From positions 1 through 64,000 of the forward strand of contig CALQJX020000015.1 of the NCBI GenBank assembly GCA_943331005.2: DNA of 64,000 nucleotides, given 5' to 3'. Of the stretch, positions 35,792 to 45,026 are shown piece by piece. The notes under the pieces are model-generated. The model made no database searches. It was not told the DNA's origin and was given only the letters and a program-made list of their open reading frames with translations. The position numbers and the translations under genes were made by a program. Numbering within the stretch: position 1 is the stretch's first letter; each line of letters opens with the position of its first letter. The DNA is from Bordetella parapertussis. Its GTDB lineage: Bacteria; Bacteroidota; Bacteroidia; Chitinophagales; Chitinophagaceae.

Positions 35792-37288
35792 ATGAAAATA
35801 AAATCTTTCCTTGCCAGGCCGTATGCCTCTATAGTGCATTCGCGGGTGCGTAAGGGTATGGCAACGGCGGTGCCGGATCAGCTGGCTATACTGCAATATC
35901 TTATCAAGAACGGCGCCCGCACTGTTTTCGGGAAAGACCACAACCTGCAGCAGGTAAAGACCTACGACGATTTCAGAAAGGCGGTGCCCGTCAGAGATTA
36001 CGAGGCATTTATTCCATATATAGACAAAGTAAAGAACGGAGAGCCAAATGTTTTGTGGAAGGGGAAACCTATCTACTTTGCCAAAACATCGGGTACTACC
36101 AGCGGGGTAAAATACATACCCATCACCCGGCAGTCTATACCTAATCATATTAATGGTGCGCGAGACGCTTTGATGTGCTATATGGCCGAAAGCGGCAACA
36201 CCGCATTTGCCGATGGCAAGATGATTTTTCTATCGGGCTCGCCGGAGATGGAAAGGGTTGGGGGTATACCTACAGGCAGGCTCAGCGGCATTGTGAACCA
36301 TTTTATTCCCCGCTACCTCAGGGGAAATCAGTTGCCTTCTTATGAGACCAATTGTATAGAAGACTGGGAAGCCAAGCTGGATAAGATAGTACAGGAAACC
36401 ATGAGCGAAAGTATGACGCTGATAAGCGGTATACCGCCATGGATGCAGATGTATTTCGACTGGCTATCTCAGCGCAATGAGGGTAAGAAAATAAAAGAAC
36501 TGTTTCCCAAGCTTCAGGTGATAGTGCATGGTGGTGTCAACTTTGAGCCCTACAAGGCGCGCCTGATGGATAGTCTTGGCGGCAAGGTAGATATGATCGA
36601 GACCTTCCCGGCTTCTGAAGGCTTTTTTGCCTTTCAGGACAGGATAGGCGGCGAGGGATTGCTGCTCAATACCAATGCGGGCATCTTCTATGAATTTATA
36701 CCGGCAGGAGAGATACACAACGAAAACCCAACCCGGCTGTCGCTGGGCGAGGTGAAGGTAGGCGAGAACTATGCCCTGGTAGTGAGTACAGATGCGGGTT
36801 TGTGGGGCTACAGCATTGGCGATACAGTTCGTTTCGTCAGCACAGATCCTTACAGGCTGGTGGTTACCGGTCGTGTCAAGCATTTTATATCAGCCTTTGG
36901 CGAGCACGTTATAGGCGAAGAGGTGGAATATGCCATAATGAATGCGGCAAAAGACCATCAGGTGCAGATCACAGAATTTACCATAGCACCAGCAATACAG
37001 GTGACAGATGAACTGCCTTATCACGAATGGTTCATAGAATTTGAGATCATGCCTGCAGATATGACCGAATTTTCTGCTACGGTAAACAACTACCTGCGCA
37101 CCAAAAATATCTATTACGAAGACCTGATGAAGGGCGGCATATTGCAGCCATTGAAGATAAGGGTGATGAAGAAAAATACTTTTATAGAATACATGAGGTC
37201 TATAGGCAAGCTGGGCGGGCAGAATAAGGTGCCCCGTCTGGGCAACGACCGAAAAATAGCAGATGCGCTGCAGCCATGGGTGCTGTAG
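35792..37288 (+). CDS. GH3-family acyl-adenylating protein
   Basis: The 498-residue protein belongs to the GH3 family, known from plants as enzymes that adenylate auxin or jasmonate and join them to amino acids. The ATP/AMP-binding motif FAKTSGTTSGVKYIP lies near residues 91-105. Other ANL-type elements are ETFPASEGFFAFQ and YSIGDTVRFVS, followed by VTGRVKHFISAFGEHV as the hinge to the C-terminal domain. Bacterial GH3 proteins are common in Bacteroidota, but their acid and amine substrates are not known; the acyl-amide synthetase activity is family inference. It is monocistronic, with its own promoter element and a perfect-palindrome terminator. Confidence 0.9.
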   Translation: MKIKSFLARPYASIVHSRVRKGMATAVPDQLAILQYLIKNGARTVFGKDHNLQQVKTYDDFRKAVPVRDYEAFIPYIDKVKNGEPNVLWKGKPIYFAKTSGTTSGVKYIPITRQSIPNHINGARDALMCYMAESGNTAFADGKMIFLSGSPEMERVGGIPTGRLSGIVNHFIPRYLRGNQLPSYETNCIEDWEAKLDKIVQETMSESMTLISGIPPWMQMYFDWLSQRNEGKKIKELFPKLQVIVHGGVNFEPYKARLMDSLGGKVDMIETFPASEGFFAFQDRIGGEGLLLNTNAGIFYEFIPAGEIHNENPTRLSLGEVKVGENYALVVSTDAGLWGYSIGDTVRFVSTDPYRLVVTGRVKHFISAFGEHVIGEEVEYAIMNAAKDHQVQITEFTIAPAIQVTDELPYHEWFIEFEIMPADMTEFSATVNNYLRTKNIYYEDLMKGGILQPLKIRVMKKNTFIEYMRSIGKLGGQNKVPRLGNDRKIADALQPWVL

Positions 37289-37293
37289 CCGCC

Positions 37294-37333
37294 AAAATAG
37301 AAAAGCCACACTACAGTGTGGCTTTTCTATTTT
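37294..37333. terminator. Perfect palindromic bidirectional terminator
   Basis: An 18-bp perfect stem (37294-37311 with 37316-37333) and a 4-base loop sits between the convergent GH3 and OmpA-like genes. Its arms carry A-rich and T-rich outer parts. Confidence 0.92.
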
Positions 37334-37349
37334 ATGTTCGTTCAGTTCA

Positions 37350-39128
37350 TTATTTGATATTGGGGTGTGGTGGAGGCACGTTCGAGTCGCCACCTTCGTC
37401 CACATTGGCCGGCCTGTAGGTAACAATACCTTCTTCGCCTGCCTCGCCATACTTGAATATGAAACGGTCGCGGCCAATGCTGTTCTTATCGCTCATGTAC
37501 TCTATCACTGCATTCACATGTTCCCACGATTTCTGTTCTTTTATTTTGCTGCCTGTGCCGCCGCCCATTATCACCACTTTGCACAGTGGGTTTGCCTGCA
37601 TCTGCGCAGCCAGTGTGGCCAGCTGCAACTCCATTCCCTTATTGATCTTGTTTGATTTTTCGGGGAAGAGCAGCGAACCTGCACCAATATTGCCACATGG
37701 GTTCTTGTCGCCGGTTTTGGTGTTGTTGTTGCTCACCATTTCCTTACAGCCATCGGGGCAAGGGCAGTTACCTACACCATCTGCATCAACAGGCTGGCAC
37801 TCGGTAGGTGTTATCAGTTGTTTGTCTTTATAGTCAGGTACACCATCGCCATCGGTGTCCAGCGGACAGCCATGAGCATCTACTGGCAGGTCTTTTGGTG
37901 TTTTCGGACACTTATCGAACTGGTCTGATATACCATCTTCATCTTTGTCAGGCAGCTCAGGGTTGGGCAGTAACATGTGACGTGGATAAGAAAGTTCGTT
38001 ATAACCATGATCCAGCGGGTTGATCCAGTAAAGTGGTTCAACTGCTTTTTTCGTCTTCAGGTTCATGTTGATACCTACAGAGAAGTAGTTGATCGCATCC
38101 GATGATCTGCCGGTGCCTACTGTGCTACCCAGATTCGGGCCGAAGCGTGTACCATCAAGATATGGATCCATTGGGAACACATAACGGTCTTCTATCTGGA
38201 AATTGAACTGTTTGTTGATCTTGAACTGAGCGCCGAAACCTACACTAGGTGCGAAGTCGAGCGTTTTTTTGTCCATGATATGCTTGCGACCAGTGTTGGG
38301 AGCAGGAGATTCGTAGCTCTTATCCATTCCCTTTTTCAGGTCCTTGCGTATTTTGCTGAGGTCGCCGTTGGGGTCTTTTACAATGGTTTTGAAGTCATAT
38401 TCCTCGTACTGACCATTCAGTGCGTTTACACGGGTCTTGTAGCCCAGTGCACCCAGGCCGGCATAGCCGAAGAAAGATATTTTATTGCGGGCACGGTGAA
38501 AGCTGATATTGCCTGCATTGAACATAAGATCCAGATTCATCTGCGACGATTCCATGCGGGTAGAGCGATATACGCGCTCGGCAGGGATGCCGGGACCTGA
38601 CTGCTGCAGCGGCACATAGCCAAACTGTGTATAGGGGCCGTCGTATCCGGTTGTGGCAGACATATCCATATTTTTGGCAACACCATAAATGTATTGCAGC
38701 CTCATAGAGAAGATATAGCCCAGAGATTTGCGCACATTTAAGTTGATGCCGCCGCCGCCACCCTGCCAAAGCATGGTAGATGGTATATTACCTACAAGAT
38801 TGTATAGACCCACACCCATGCCCATTTCCCACATGCTGCGTGGTCTTGGCGGGAATGGCTCCTGATGCTCCATATACTGATGGAACTGCTTTGATGGCTT
38901 GCCTTTTGGGTAATAGCCCGAATCCATAACATCATAGTTCTGGCCATGGTAAGACATATCCCTGTTGGCCCATTGCAGGCCGCCGGGTTTTGCCGCCGGT
39001 GCGGGTGCCGCCGCTTTTTCTTCCTTGTCTTTACCTTTTCCCTTATTGTCTTTTTTTACCTGTGCTGATAGCGAAGACGCAACAAGCATGGCAATACCTG
39101 ATATAAGTAGAAACTTCCTTGCAAGCAT
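37350..39128 (-). CDS. OmpA-like outer-membrane protein with diverged peptidoglycan-binding domain
   Basis: Starting at the ATG at 39128 the 592-residue protein has a signal peptide (MLARKFLLISGIAMLVAS...SAQ). A Lys/Ala/Pro-rich linker and a large beta-barrel (about 95-400) follow, then two or so TSP3-type calcium loops (DKDEDGISDQFDKCP, DTDGDGVPDYKD). The OmpA-like C-terminal domain lacks the usual HTDxxG motif and reads GGGTGSKIKEQKSWEHVN instead. Peptidoglycan binding is therefore doubtful. A longer frame to 39260 runs through its promoter and is rejected. The mature protein should sit in the outer membrane. Confidence 0.85.
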   Translation of the reverse strand: MLARKFLLISGIAMLVASSLSAQVKKDNKGKGKDKEEKAAAPAPAAKPGGLQWANRDMSYHGQNYDVMDSGYYPKGKPSKQFHQYMEHQEPFPPRPRSMWEMGMGVGLYNLVGNIPSTMLWQGGGGGINLNVRKSLGYIFSMRLQYIYGVAKNMDMSATTGYDGPYTQFGYVPLQQSGPGIPAERVYRSTRMESSQMNLDLMFNAGNISFHRARNKISFFGYAGLGALGYKTRVNALNGQYEEYDFKTIVKDPNGDLSKIRKDLKKGMDKSYESPAPNTGRKHIMDKKTLDFAPSVGFGAQFKINKQFNFQIEDRYVFPMDPYLDGTRFGPNLGSTVGTGRSSDAINYFSVGINMNLKTKKAVEPLYWINPLDHGYNELSYPRHMLLPNPELPDKDEDGISDQFDKCPKTPKDLPVDAHGCPLDTDGDGVPDYKDKQLITPTECQPVDADGVGNCPCPDGCKEMVSNNNTKTGDKNPCGNIGAGSLLFPEKSNKINKGMELQLATLAAQMQANPLCKVVIMGGGTGSKIKEQKSWEHVNAVIEYMSDKNSIGRDRFIFKYGEAGEEGIVTYRPANVDEGGDSNVPPPHPNIK

Positions 39129-39175
39129 AATTACGAATTTACATTGTGTATTTTCATAAATTGAAAATACATTAA

Positions 39176-39206
39176 CAAAGGTATAGCCCTGATACGCAAA
39201 AAACAA
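39176..39206 (-). promoter_or_regulatory. Promoter of the OmpA-like gene (-33 TTG, -7 TACCTTTG)
   Basis: On the minus strand TTG at 39204-39206 and TACCTTTG at 39176-39183 are 20 bases apart, 47 bases before the ATG at 39128. Confidence 0.65.
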
Positions 39207-39327
39207 ACCACTATAGTCATTTAACCCGTATTTTACCGTTTTATTATCTATGTAGGCCATTAGATAAAAAATATGTTGGAAATAGGATTCTTATTTCGAC
39301 TTTTACATCCAATTTCGTAGCACCTGA

Positions 39328-40290
39328 ATGGAGCGTATACAGAAGGTTATAGGTACAGAGCTGTCGCTTTTCGAGAAGAAATTCGCAGAGATCGTGAAGG
39401 GAACCAATCCCCTGCTCGACCGGATCATGCGGTTCATCATAAAGAGAAAAGGCAAGCAGATGCGACCAATGTTCGTTTTTCTGGCAGCCAGAATAGGCGG
39501 CGAGGTCAATGAAACATCATACAGGGCAGCATCTTTCATAGAGCTGCTGCACACGGCCACTCTTGTGCACGACGATGTGGTGGACAACTCCATGAAGCGC
39601 CGAAACTTCTTCTCCATCAATGCCCTCTGGAAAAACAAAATAGCAGTACTGGTGGGCGACTATCTCTTGTCAAAAGGTCTGCTGCTTTCCATTGACAATG
39701 GCGACTACCGGATATTGCAGATAACATCGCGCGCGGTAAAAGAAATGAGTGAGGGCGAACTGATGCAGATGGAGAAAGCCCGCAAACTGGATATCAACGA
39801 AAGTGTTTACTTCGACATCATAAGGGCCAAAACAGCATCGCTGTTAGCTGCGGCTTGTGCATCGGGTGCTTATTCTACATCCGGAGATGAGGAGGTGACC
39901 GAGAAGTTCAGGCTGTTTGGCGAGAAGGTGGGTATTGCCTTCCAGATAAAGGATGACTTATTCGATTATGGTCAGGAAAATATAGGTAAGCCAACAGGAA
40001 TAGACATCAAGGAAAAGAAGATGACCCTTCCCCTTATCTATGCCTTGCAGCATGCCGACAAGCCTACCAAAAGGCGCATCATCTATACGGTGAAGAACAA
40101 CAGTACCGACCGCGATAAAGTGAATGAGGTGATCAGTTATGTGCAGCAGTCGGGTGGTATAGCGTATGCGCAGGAGAAGATGAAACAATACAAGCAGGAT
40201 GCACTGGATATACTGCATACCTTCCCGCTATCGGCAGAGCGCACTGCTATGGAGCAGCTGGTAGATTATGTAATAGACAGGAAGTATTGA
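39328..40290 (+). CDS. All-trans polyprenyl diphosphate synthase
   Basis: The 320-residue enzyme condenses isopentenyl diphosphate onto an allylic primer. Both Asp-rich motifs are intact: the first, DDVVD at 82-86, and the second, DDLFD at 209-213, each binding Mg-diphosphate. GKQMRP near 42-47 binds isopentenyl diphosphate. The length and KGK/RP context fit long-chain synthases of the IspB/HepT type that make the menaquinone side chain. Chain length cannot be read from sequence alone. It links to dxr at 59 kb, which feeds the same isoprenoid pool. Its stop is 7 bases from the stop of the convergent membrane protein gene. Confidence 0.93.
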   Translation: MERIQKVIGTELSLFEKKFAEIVKGTNPLLDRIMRFIIKRKGKQMRPMFVFLAARIGGEVNETSYRAASFIELLHTATLVHDDVVDNSMKRRNFFSINALWKNKIAVLVGDYLLSKGLLLSIDNGDYRILQITSRAVKEMSEGELMQMEKARKLDINESVYFDIIRAKTASLLAAACASGAYSTSGDEEVTEKFRLFGEKVGIAFQIKDDLFDYGQENIGKPTGIDIKEKKMTLPLIYALQHADKPTKRRIIYTVKNNSTDRDKVNEVISYVQQSGGIAYAQEKMKQYKQDALDILHTFPLSAERTAMEQLVDYVIDRKY

Positions 40291-40297
40291 TCCTCTT

Positions 40298-41632
40298 TTA
40301 TTGCAGCAGTTTTTTATCGGCCGCTGTTACTTCCAGCTTGCCGAATGTGCGCCAGTAATAAGTATCATTGTTATTATCCCACGGAATGATGCTGTACATG
40401 ATCTGGTAGGACTGAAAAGCATTCAGCAGTACAAAAGCAATGACCAGCACAGAAAAGCCCGTCTTCAACAGTTTGCTTCGTTGATGATACACAACATGCA
40501 GCAATGCGCCCAGTGGCAATGCCAGTATGGCAAGGCTTTCTATCATGGGTCTGCACCCGAAACTGCCGCCATATGACCAGGCGTGCCAGCTGAATACAAG
40601 GTATAGAGTAAGCCCCAGGTACACAGAGATCAGCACTGCCATTTGCCTGTGCTTTTTTGCAAGTGGTATAATGCCTGAAACTGCTGCCAGTGCCAGTGGC
40701 GTATAGATAAACCAACCCTTGCGATAACTGAACAAACCGTTGATTATCTGCGGCGAAGAGAAATTGAATCCTTCTTCTTCATAAGAGAAATGAAACCAGC
40801 TCCCCGACATGTATTTGAGATAGGCCAGCTGCACAAAAACAACCGAAATAAACAGGATCAGGCTTACTGCAAGCGCAGGGATCTGTTGGCGGAGAAAGGC
40901 AGCTTTGTTTTTATACTTATCGTTCTCTTTGTAAGGCCATAGTAAGGGTATTAAGGCCATGAGAATATTGGTAGGGCGTATGATGGCAATGAGTCCCAAT
41001 GCCAGCCCGGTAAGCACTATGAAGCGGGGACGGCCGGTAGTGTATGTGCGGTCTGTAAAGTAGAGCAGCATGCAGCTTAATGCAAAGGAAAATGGATGCG
41101 ACATGCCAATGGTCATGACCGTATAGAAATACAGATTGGTGCCAAAGAGCAGCAACAGCAGGGTAATGGCTGTAATGGTATCGTTGAAGTATGCCGACAG
41201 GAATTTCATAAGAAAATACAAGCCTGCCATTACCCATAACAAGACAGAGAAAACTATAGCCATCCGGTAAGGCATAGAATACCCATCTGCGTCATAGGCA
41301 TGTGTAATACCGGCATACCAGTGCGCTATAAGGAACAAGGGAAACTCGCAGATGCTGACACCTACCGCATATTTATTCAGCAGCCTGCCGGTTGTGGCCT
41401 GAGGGTACAGCTCATACATATGATTGCGCCCGCTGATGTTGTATTTGTTGACGATTGCCGGATAGAAGGCAAGTTTAGCAGGGTCTTTGTAGATAACGGT
41501 TGCCGGGAGGTACAGGTAGTAATATGCTGTGTCGTAACCCAGCATATTACTATCTCTCCATTTGCAAAGATTGAAGGTGATACAGATCAGAATAATAGCG
41601 GAAACAAGCAGTGCGATCCGTGATCTGTTCAT
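40298..41632 (-). CDS. Polytopic membrane protein, GT-C-like, unknown substrate
   Basis: The 444-residue protein has about ten hydrophobic helices. After TM1 comes an acidic loop LGYDTAYYYLYLPATV, and a later loop reads GLFSYRKGWFIYTPL. Such Asp-containing first loops and YY/LP motifs occur in GT-C membrane glycosyltransferases and related Bacteroidota proteins, so a lipid-linked sugar transferase is possible but not shown. The gene starts 20 bases after the paaC stop in the same direction. Read-through from the paa operon is possible, without any functional link. Confidence 0.7.
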   Translation of the reverse strand: MNRSRIALLVSAIILICITFNLCKWRDSNMLGYDTAYYYLYLPATVIYKDPAKLAFYPAIVNKYNISGRNHMYELYPQATTGRLLNKYAVGVSICEFPLFLIAHWYAGITHAYDADGYSMPYRMAIVFSVLLWVMAGLYFLMKFLSAYFNDTITAITLLLLLFGTNLYFYTVMTIGMSHPFSFALSCMLLYFTDRTYTTGRPRFIVLTGLALGLIAIIRPTNILMALIPLLWPYKENDKYKNKAAFLRQQIPALAVSLILFISVVFVQLAYLKYMSGSWFHFSYEEEGFNFSSPQIINGLFSYRKGWFIYTPLALAAVSGIIPLAKKHRQMAVLISVYLGLTLYLVFSWHAWSYGGSFGCRPMIESLAILALPLGALLHVVYHQRSKLLKTGFSVLVIAFVLLNAFQSYQIMYSIIPWDNNNDTYYWRTFGKLEVTAADKKLLQ

Positions 41633-41652
41633 TATTTAGTGTGTTGTGTCTA

Positions 41653-42465
41653 TTACCATTCCATACCCGGGTAGGTGCGCTGCATGTACTGCATTTCGGC
41701 AAGTATATAACCCAGGTGCTCTGTGTGACGGCCATCCTTACCTCCGTCCTGCATCCAGGTACCCGCAGGCACAGTAAGCGTAGCTTCCTGCAGCACAGCT
41801 GTAATGCGTTCCATCCATTTGGCTTTCAGGGCTTCATTGTTCACGCCGGTGCCATCTGCTGCAGCCTCTTTTTCTGCTTCACTCATACCAAACATTTCGC
41901 CGGTAAAAGACCAGAGTTCGTTGAGGGCCTGCTGCATTTTCTGACTGCTCTCTTCAGTGCCATCGCCCAGACGCACTACCCATTCGCTGCTCCAGCGCAT
42001 GTGGTAGGTAACTTCTTTCAGCGATTTTTCTGCTATGGCAGCCAACGTAAGATCCTTGCTGTGTTTCAGCTCGGTGAAGTAGAAATAACTGAAGGTGTCG
42101 AAATAGAAAGAGCGGGCAATGGTATAGGCCCAGTCGCCATTGGGTTGTTCCAGCAACAACAGGCTTCTGAAGTCCCAGCCGTCGCGCAGATAAGCAACAT
42201 CATCTTCATCTATTGCCGTTCCGGCAGCGACTGACTGCTGAATGGCAGTAGAGGCGAAGCAGGTATTCTTTTCTGCAGCAGAAAGACTGTTGAACTGCTC
42301 GGCGGCATACTGGTAAAGGCTGCGTGCCCTTCCCAGGTGGTCGAGCGATGTATTGGTGAGTGCTATATCCTGTTCCAGTATAGGGCCATGGCCGCACCAT
42401 TCGCTGAGCCTGTGGCCCAGTATCAGTGCATCATCAGCCAGTCTAAGTGTATATGCTATGTTCAT
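41653..42465 (-). CDS. paaC: 1,2-phenylacetyl-CoA epoxidase subunit PaaC
   Basis: The 270-residue ferritin-like subunit is the structural partner of the catalytic PaaA in the multicomponent oxygenase that epoxidises the ring of phenylacetyl-CoA. Family features include LADDALILGHRLSEWCGHGP near the N-terminus, ALTNTSLDHLGRARSLYQYAAE, and helical segments through YHMRWSSEWVVRLGDGTEES. It is the third gene of a paaA-paaB-paaC operon, 82 bases after paaB. A paaD gene, which normally follows and is thought to help maturation, is absent here. Confidence 0.95.
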   Translation of the reverse strand: MNIAYTLRLADDALILGHRLSEWCGHGPILEQDIALTNTSLDHLGRARSLYQYAAEQFNSLSAAEKNTCFASTAIQQSVAAGTAIDEDDVAYLRDGWDFRSLLLLEQPNGDWAYTIARSFYFDTFSYFYFTELKHSKDLTLAAIAEKSLKEVTYHMRWSSEWVVRLGDGTEESSQKMQQALNELWSFTGEMFGMSEAEKEAAADGTGVNNEALKAKWMERITAVLQEATLTVPAGTWMQDGGKDGRHTEHLGYILAEMQYMQRTYPGMEW

Positions 42466-42547
42466 CGTGTCAATGACTTTTGTGCGCTGTGGTGCACCGC
42501 GCTTATTGGGATTCGGATTAGGGGAAGATATGTTTTTCGATTACCGA

Positions 42548-42850
42548 TTACATGTACTTCACTTCATCAGGCAGGTCGTAGAATGTAGGATGCCTGTATA
42601 CCTTGTCGCTTGCAGGGTCATACATAGATTCCGATGCTCCGGGGTCTGATGCGTGTATGTTCCTGCTTTCCACTACCCATATGCTCACGCCTTCCATACG
42701 GCGGGTATATACATCGCGTGCATTTTCAATGGCCATTTCGGCATCTGCTGCATGCAGACTGCCTGCATGTTTATGATCGAGGCCCGCCTTGCTGCGGATG
42801 AATACTTCCCACAAAGGCCATTCGTGTTTGTTAAGTTTATCGTTGGTCAT
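42548..42850 (-). CDS. paaB: 1,2-phenylacetyl-CoA epoxidase subunit PaaB
   Basis: The 100-residue protein matches PaaB: EWPLWEVFIRSKAGLDHKHAGSLHAADAEMAIENARDVYTRR-type sequence, then SIWVVESRNIHAS. PaaB is small and needed for the epoxidase, where it bridges PaaAC dimers. It is the second gene of the operon, 18 bases after paaA. Length is typical (about 95). Confidence 0.95.
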   Translation of the reverse strand: MTNDKLNKHEWPLWEVFIRSKAGLDHKHAGSLHAADAEMAIENARDVYTRRMEGVSIWVVESRNIHASDPGASESMYDPASDKVYRHPTFYDLPDEVKYM

Positions 42851-42868
42851 CAGTAGTCTGTTGTTGGT

Positions 42869-43816
42869 TTATGCTGCTTTTATGTCCTGGCGTTCCTTGC
42901 GCTTTGCGGCATGTGCCATAGCAGCATCTCTTACCCATTTGCCGTCTTCCCATGCCTTGCGGCGTGCGTCCAGGCGTTGTTTATTACATGGGCCGTTGCC
43001 CTTGATAACGTTGTAGAATTCAGACCAGTTTATCTTGCCGAAGTCGTAGTGACCGCGTTCTTCATTCCATTTCAGGTCTTTATCCGGCACGGTCAGTCCT
43101 AGTATTTTGGCCTGTTCTACAGTAACGTCCACAAATTTCTGACGCAGTTCGTCGTTTGTGAAACGCTTGATGCGCCACCTTACACTCGATTCGGTGTTCG
43201 GGCTTTCGGCATCGGGCGGTCCAAACATCATAAGCGATGGCCACCACCAGCGGTTGAAGGAGTCCTGCGCCATTTTGTGCTGTACGTCCGATCCTTTGGC
43301 AAGTTTCAGCATTATCTCAAAACCCTGCCTCTGGTGGAAGCTCTCTTCCTTACATACACGCACCATGGCACGCGCATAAGGACCGTAGGATGTACGGCAC
43401 AGCGGCACCTGGTTCATGATGGCAGCGCCATCTACCAGCCAGCCTACAGCGCCCATGTCGGCCCAGGTAAGGGTAGGGTAGTTGAATATAGAAGAATATT
43501 TTGCTTTGCCTGTGTGTAACTGGTCATACATCTCGTCTCTGCTGATGCCCAGTGTTTCTGCCGCACTATACAGGTACAGGCCATGACCGGCCTCGTCCTG
43601 CACTTTTGCCAGCAACACTGCTTTGCGGCGCAGCGATGGGGCACGGGTTATCCAGTTGCCTTCAGGAAGCATACCTATTATTTCGCTATGGGCATGCTGA
43701 GAGATCTGCCGTATGAGTGTCTTCCGGTAGTCGTCCGGCATCCAGTCTTTGGGCTCTATGGTTATTTCCTTGTCTATCAGGCTGTCGAAATGTTCCTGGA
43801 AAGAATGTACGGCCAT
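42869..43816 (-). CDS. paaA: 1,2-phenylacetyl-CoA epoxidase catalytic subunit PaaA
   Basis: The 315-residue diiron subunit inserts oxygen into phenylacetyl-CoA. Iron-ligand helices with the E-x-x-H pattern are visible at [16 protein letters not shown] and [14 protein letters not shown]. The N-terminal [22 protein letters not shown] is the usual PaaA start. It leads the paaABC operon and has a TATATTTG element upstream. The reductase gene paaE lies about 8 kb to the right on the other strand. Downstream ring-opening genes (paaG, paaZ, paaJ) are not in the window. Confidence 0.96.
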   Translation of the reverse strand: MAVHSFQEHFDSLIDKEITIEPKDWMPDDYRKTLIRQISQHAHSEIIGMLPEGNWITRAPSLRRKAVLLAKVQDEAGHGLYLYSAAETLGISRDEMYDQLHTGKAKYSSIFNYPTLTWADMGAVGWLVDGAAIMNQVPLCRTSYGPYARAMVRVCKEESFHQRQGFEIMLKLAKGSDVQHKMAQDSFNRWWWPSLMMFGPPDAESPNTESSVRWRIKRFTNDELRQKFVDVTVEQAKILGLTVPDKDLKWNEERGHYDFGKINWSEFYNVIKGNGPCNKQRLDARRKAWEDGKWVRDAAMAHAAKRKERQDIKAA

Positions 43817-43837
43817 GTATATAATTATTTTAAACTA

Positions 43838-43845
43838 CAAATATA
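43838..43845 (-). promoter_or_regulatory. Predicted -7 promoter element for paaABC
   Basis: TATATTTG on the minus strand, 21 bases upstream of the paaA ATG, fits TAnnTTTG exactly. No PaaR/PaaX-like operator palindrome was recognised. Confidence 0.5.
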
Positions 43846-43978
43846 CGTTATTCCATGCCCTTTCAGGCAGGGGGTGTATAAGATATTTTTGTTTAAGAAT
43901 AACTAATTACTATCAGTCGGTATTGGCTTTTCTGTTCATCAAATCCTTTCACATGATGCCGCCCTGCTGCTTAATTGC

Positions 43979-43986
43979 TATTTTTG
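43979..43986 (+). promoter_or_regulatory. Predicted -7 promoter element for the 110-residue membrane protein
   Basis: TATTTTTG fits TAnnTTTG and ends 28 bases before the ATG at 44015. A second TATTTTTG lies at 43884-43891. Confidence 0.4.
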
Positions 43987-44014
43987 ATAGAATAGATCCT
44001 GTACTGTATCAAAA

Positions 44015-44347
44015 ATGGCCTTATTCGCTATGGGTAGAATTTTCTTTGTGGCAATTTATCTTGCCTTGCCTGCTTCAACAGTGTATCTGCTTTTTCTGAA
44101 AGATAATAGCAGTAAACGCCGCCTGTTACTCAGTGCCGGCTTGCTGGCCAATACCGCCATGTATTTCTTCCCGCTTGCCTACGCCTACTTCGGCACTCCT
44201 GCAGGTGGTAACATATGGAACGAGAATGGTGCCGGTGCTGCTCTGTGGCTCTATATGTATGTGTTTCCCCTGTCGGCGGGTATACAGGTTTTTCTGGCGG
44301 GAAGAAAGGAGCGGGCGCATATAGAATACCGGATGACGGCAAAATAG
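44015..44347 (+). CDS. Small three-TM membrane protein, unknown function
   Basis: The 110-residue product has hydrophobic segments at about 6-27, 36-58 and 75-95, a glycine-rich loop containing GNIWNENGAG, and a basic C-terminal tail. It is not part of a recognised family by eye. It lies upstream of an ECF sigma factor gene in the same direction with a 70-base gap. A promoter element precedes it. The reading frame and membrane pattern look genuine, but no function can be proposed. Confidence 0.6.
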   Translation: MALFAMGRIFFVAIYLALPASTVYLLFLKDNSSKRRLLLSAGLLANTAMYFFPLAYAYFGTPAGGNIWNENGAGAALWLYMYVFPLSAGIQVFLAGRKERAHIEYRMTAK

Positions 44348-44417
44348 ATACTACAGCAGCACCCTGCGTTTGTGGAATTTTCTTTTTCTTGTGTCTGTTC
44401 TGTACAGGCTATGGCAT

Positions 44418-45026
44418 TTGTCTGTTAATTTCACCTGTTCAAGCACATCAGGAAACTTGTCTGCACACACCCGACATACCAACCTCACAGACGAAGAGCT
44501 GCTGCTGGCCTACCGCCGCAGCGGCGACAATATGTGGCTGGGGTATCTGTTGCAGCGATATACCGCGCTGCTGCTGGGTGTGGCCTACAAGTACCTGAAA
44601 GACAAAACAATGGCAGAAGATGCGGTGCAGCATGTCTTTGAGACCACCCTCACACATATTCCGGCAGAACCGGTGCAGAACTTCAAGGGTTGGCTATACG
44701 TGCTCATGCGCAATCATTGTCTGCACCAGCTGAGAGATAAGACCTACAACGCTGATGAAGCAGCGCTGGAAACAGTACCTGCTGCCGAGACCGATAAGGA
44801 AGCGCTTTTGTGGCAGGAACATACACTGGAGCAAATGAACGAAGCACTGAAGCAGCTCAGCGAGGAACAGCGGAAAACAATAACACTCTTTTACCTGCAG
44901 AAATACAGTTATGAACAGATAATAAGCACCACAGGTTATACCTTTATGCAGGTAAAGAGTTACATACAGAACGGCAAAAGAAATCTCAAAACCATACTCA
45001 CACTGAAACTGCGCGAAAAACGCTGA
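44418..45026 (+). CDS. ECF-type RNA polymerase sigma factor
   Basis: The roughly 200-residue protein has region 2 (ELLLAYRRSGDNMWLGYLLQRY ... VAYKYLKDKTMAEDAVQHVFE) and region 4 (LKQLSEEQRKTITLFYLQKYSYEQIISTTGYTFMQVKSYIQNGKRNLK). The latter is the helix-turn-helix that binds the -35 element. There is no ATG at the expected place; TTG at 44418 or 44457 are likely starts, and a TTG at 44370 is possible, so the N-terminus is uncertain. Its TGA overlaps the ATG of the next gene by one base, which encodes a probable anti-sigma partner. Trigger and regulon are unknown. Confidence 0.88.
   Translation: MSVNFTCSSTSGNLSAHTRHTNLTDEELLLAYRRSGDNMWLGYLLQRYTALLLGVAYKYLKDKTMAEDAVQHVFETTLTHIPAEPVQNFKGWLYVLMRNHCLHQLRDKTYNADEAALETVPAAETDKEALLWQEHTLEQMNEALKQLSEEQRKTITLFYLQKYSYEQIISTTGYTFMQVKSYIQNGKRNLKTILTLKLREKR

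Noticed and set aside
39129..39260. N-terminal extension of the OmpA-like gene
   Set aside because: The stretch contains a promoter with consensus spacing, and the signal peptide begins at 39128.
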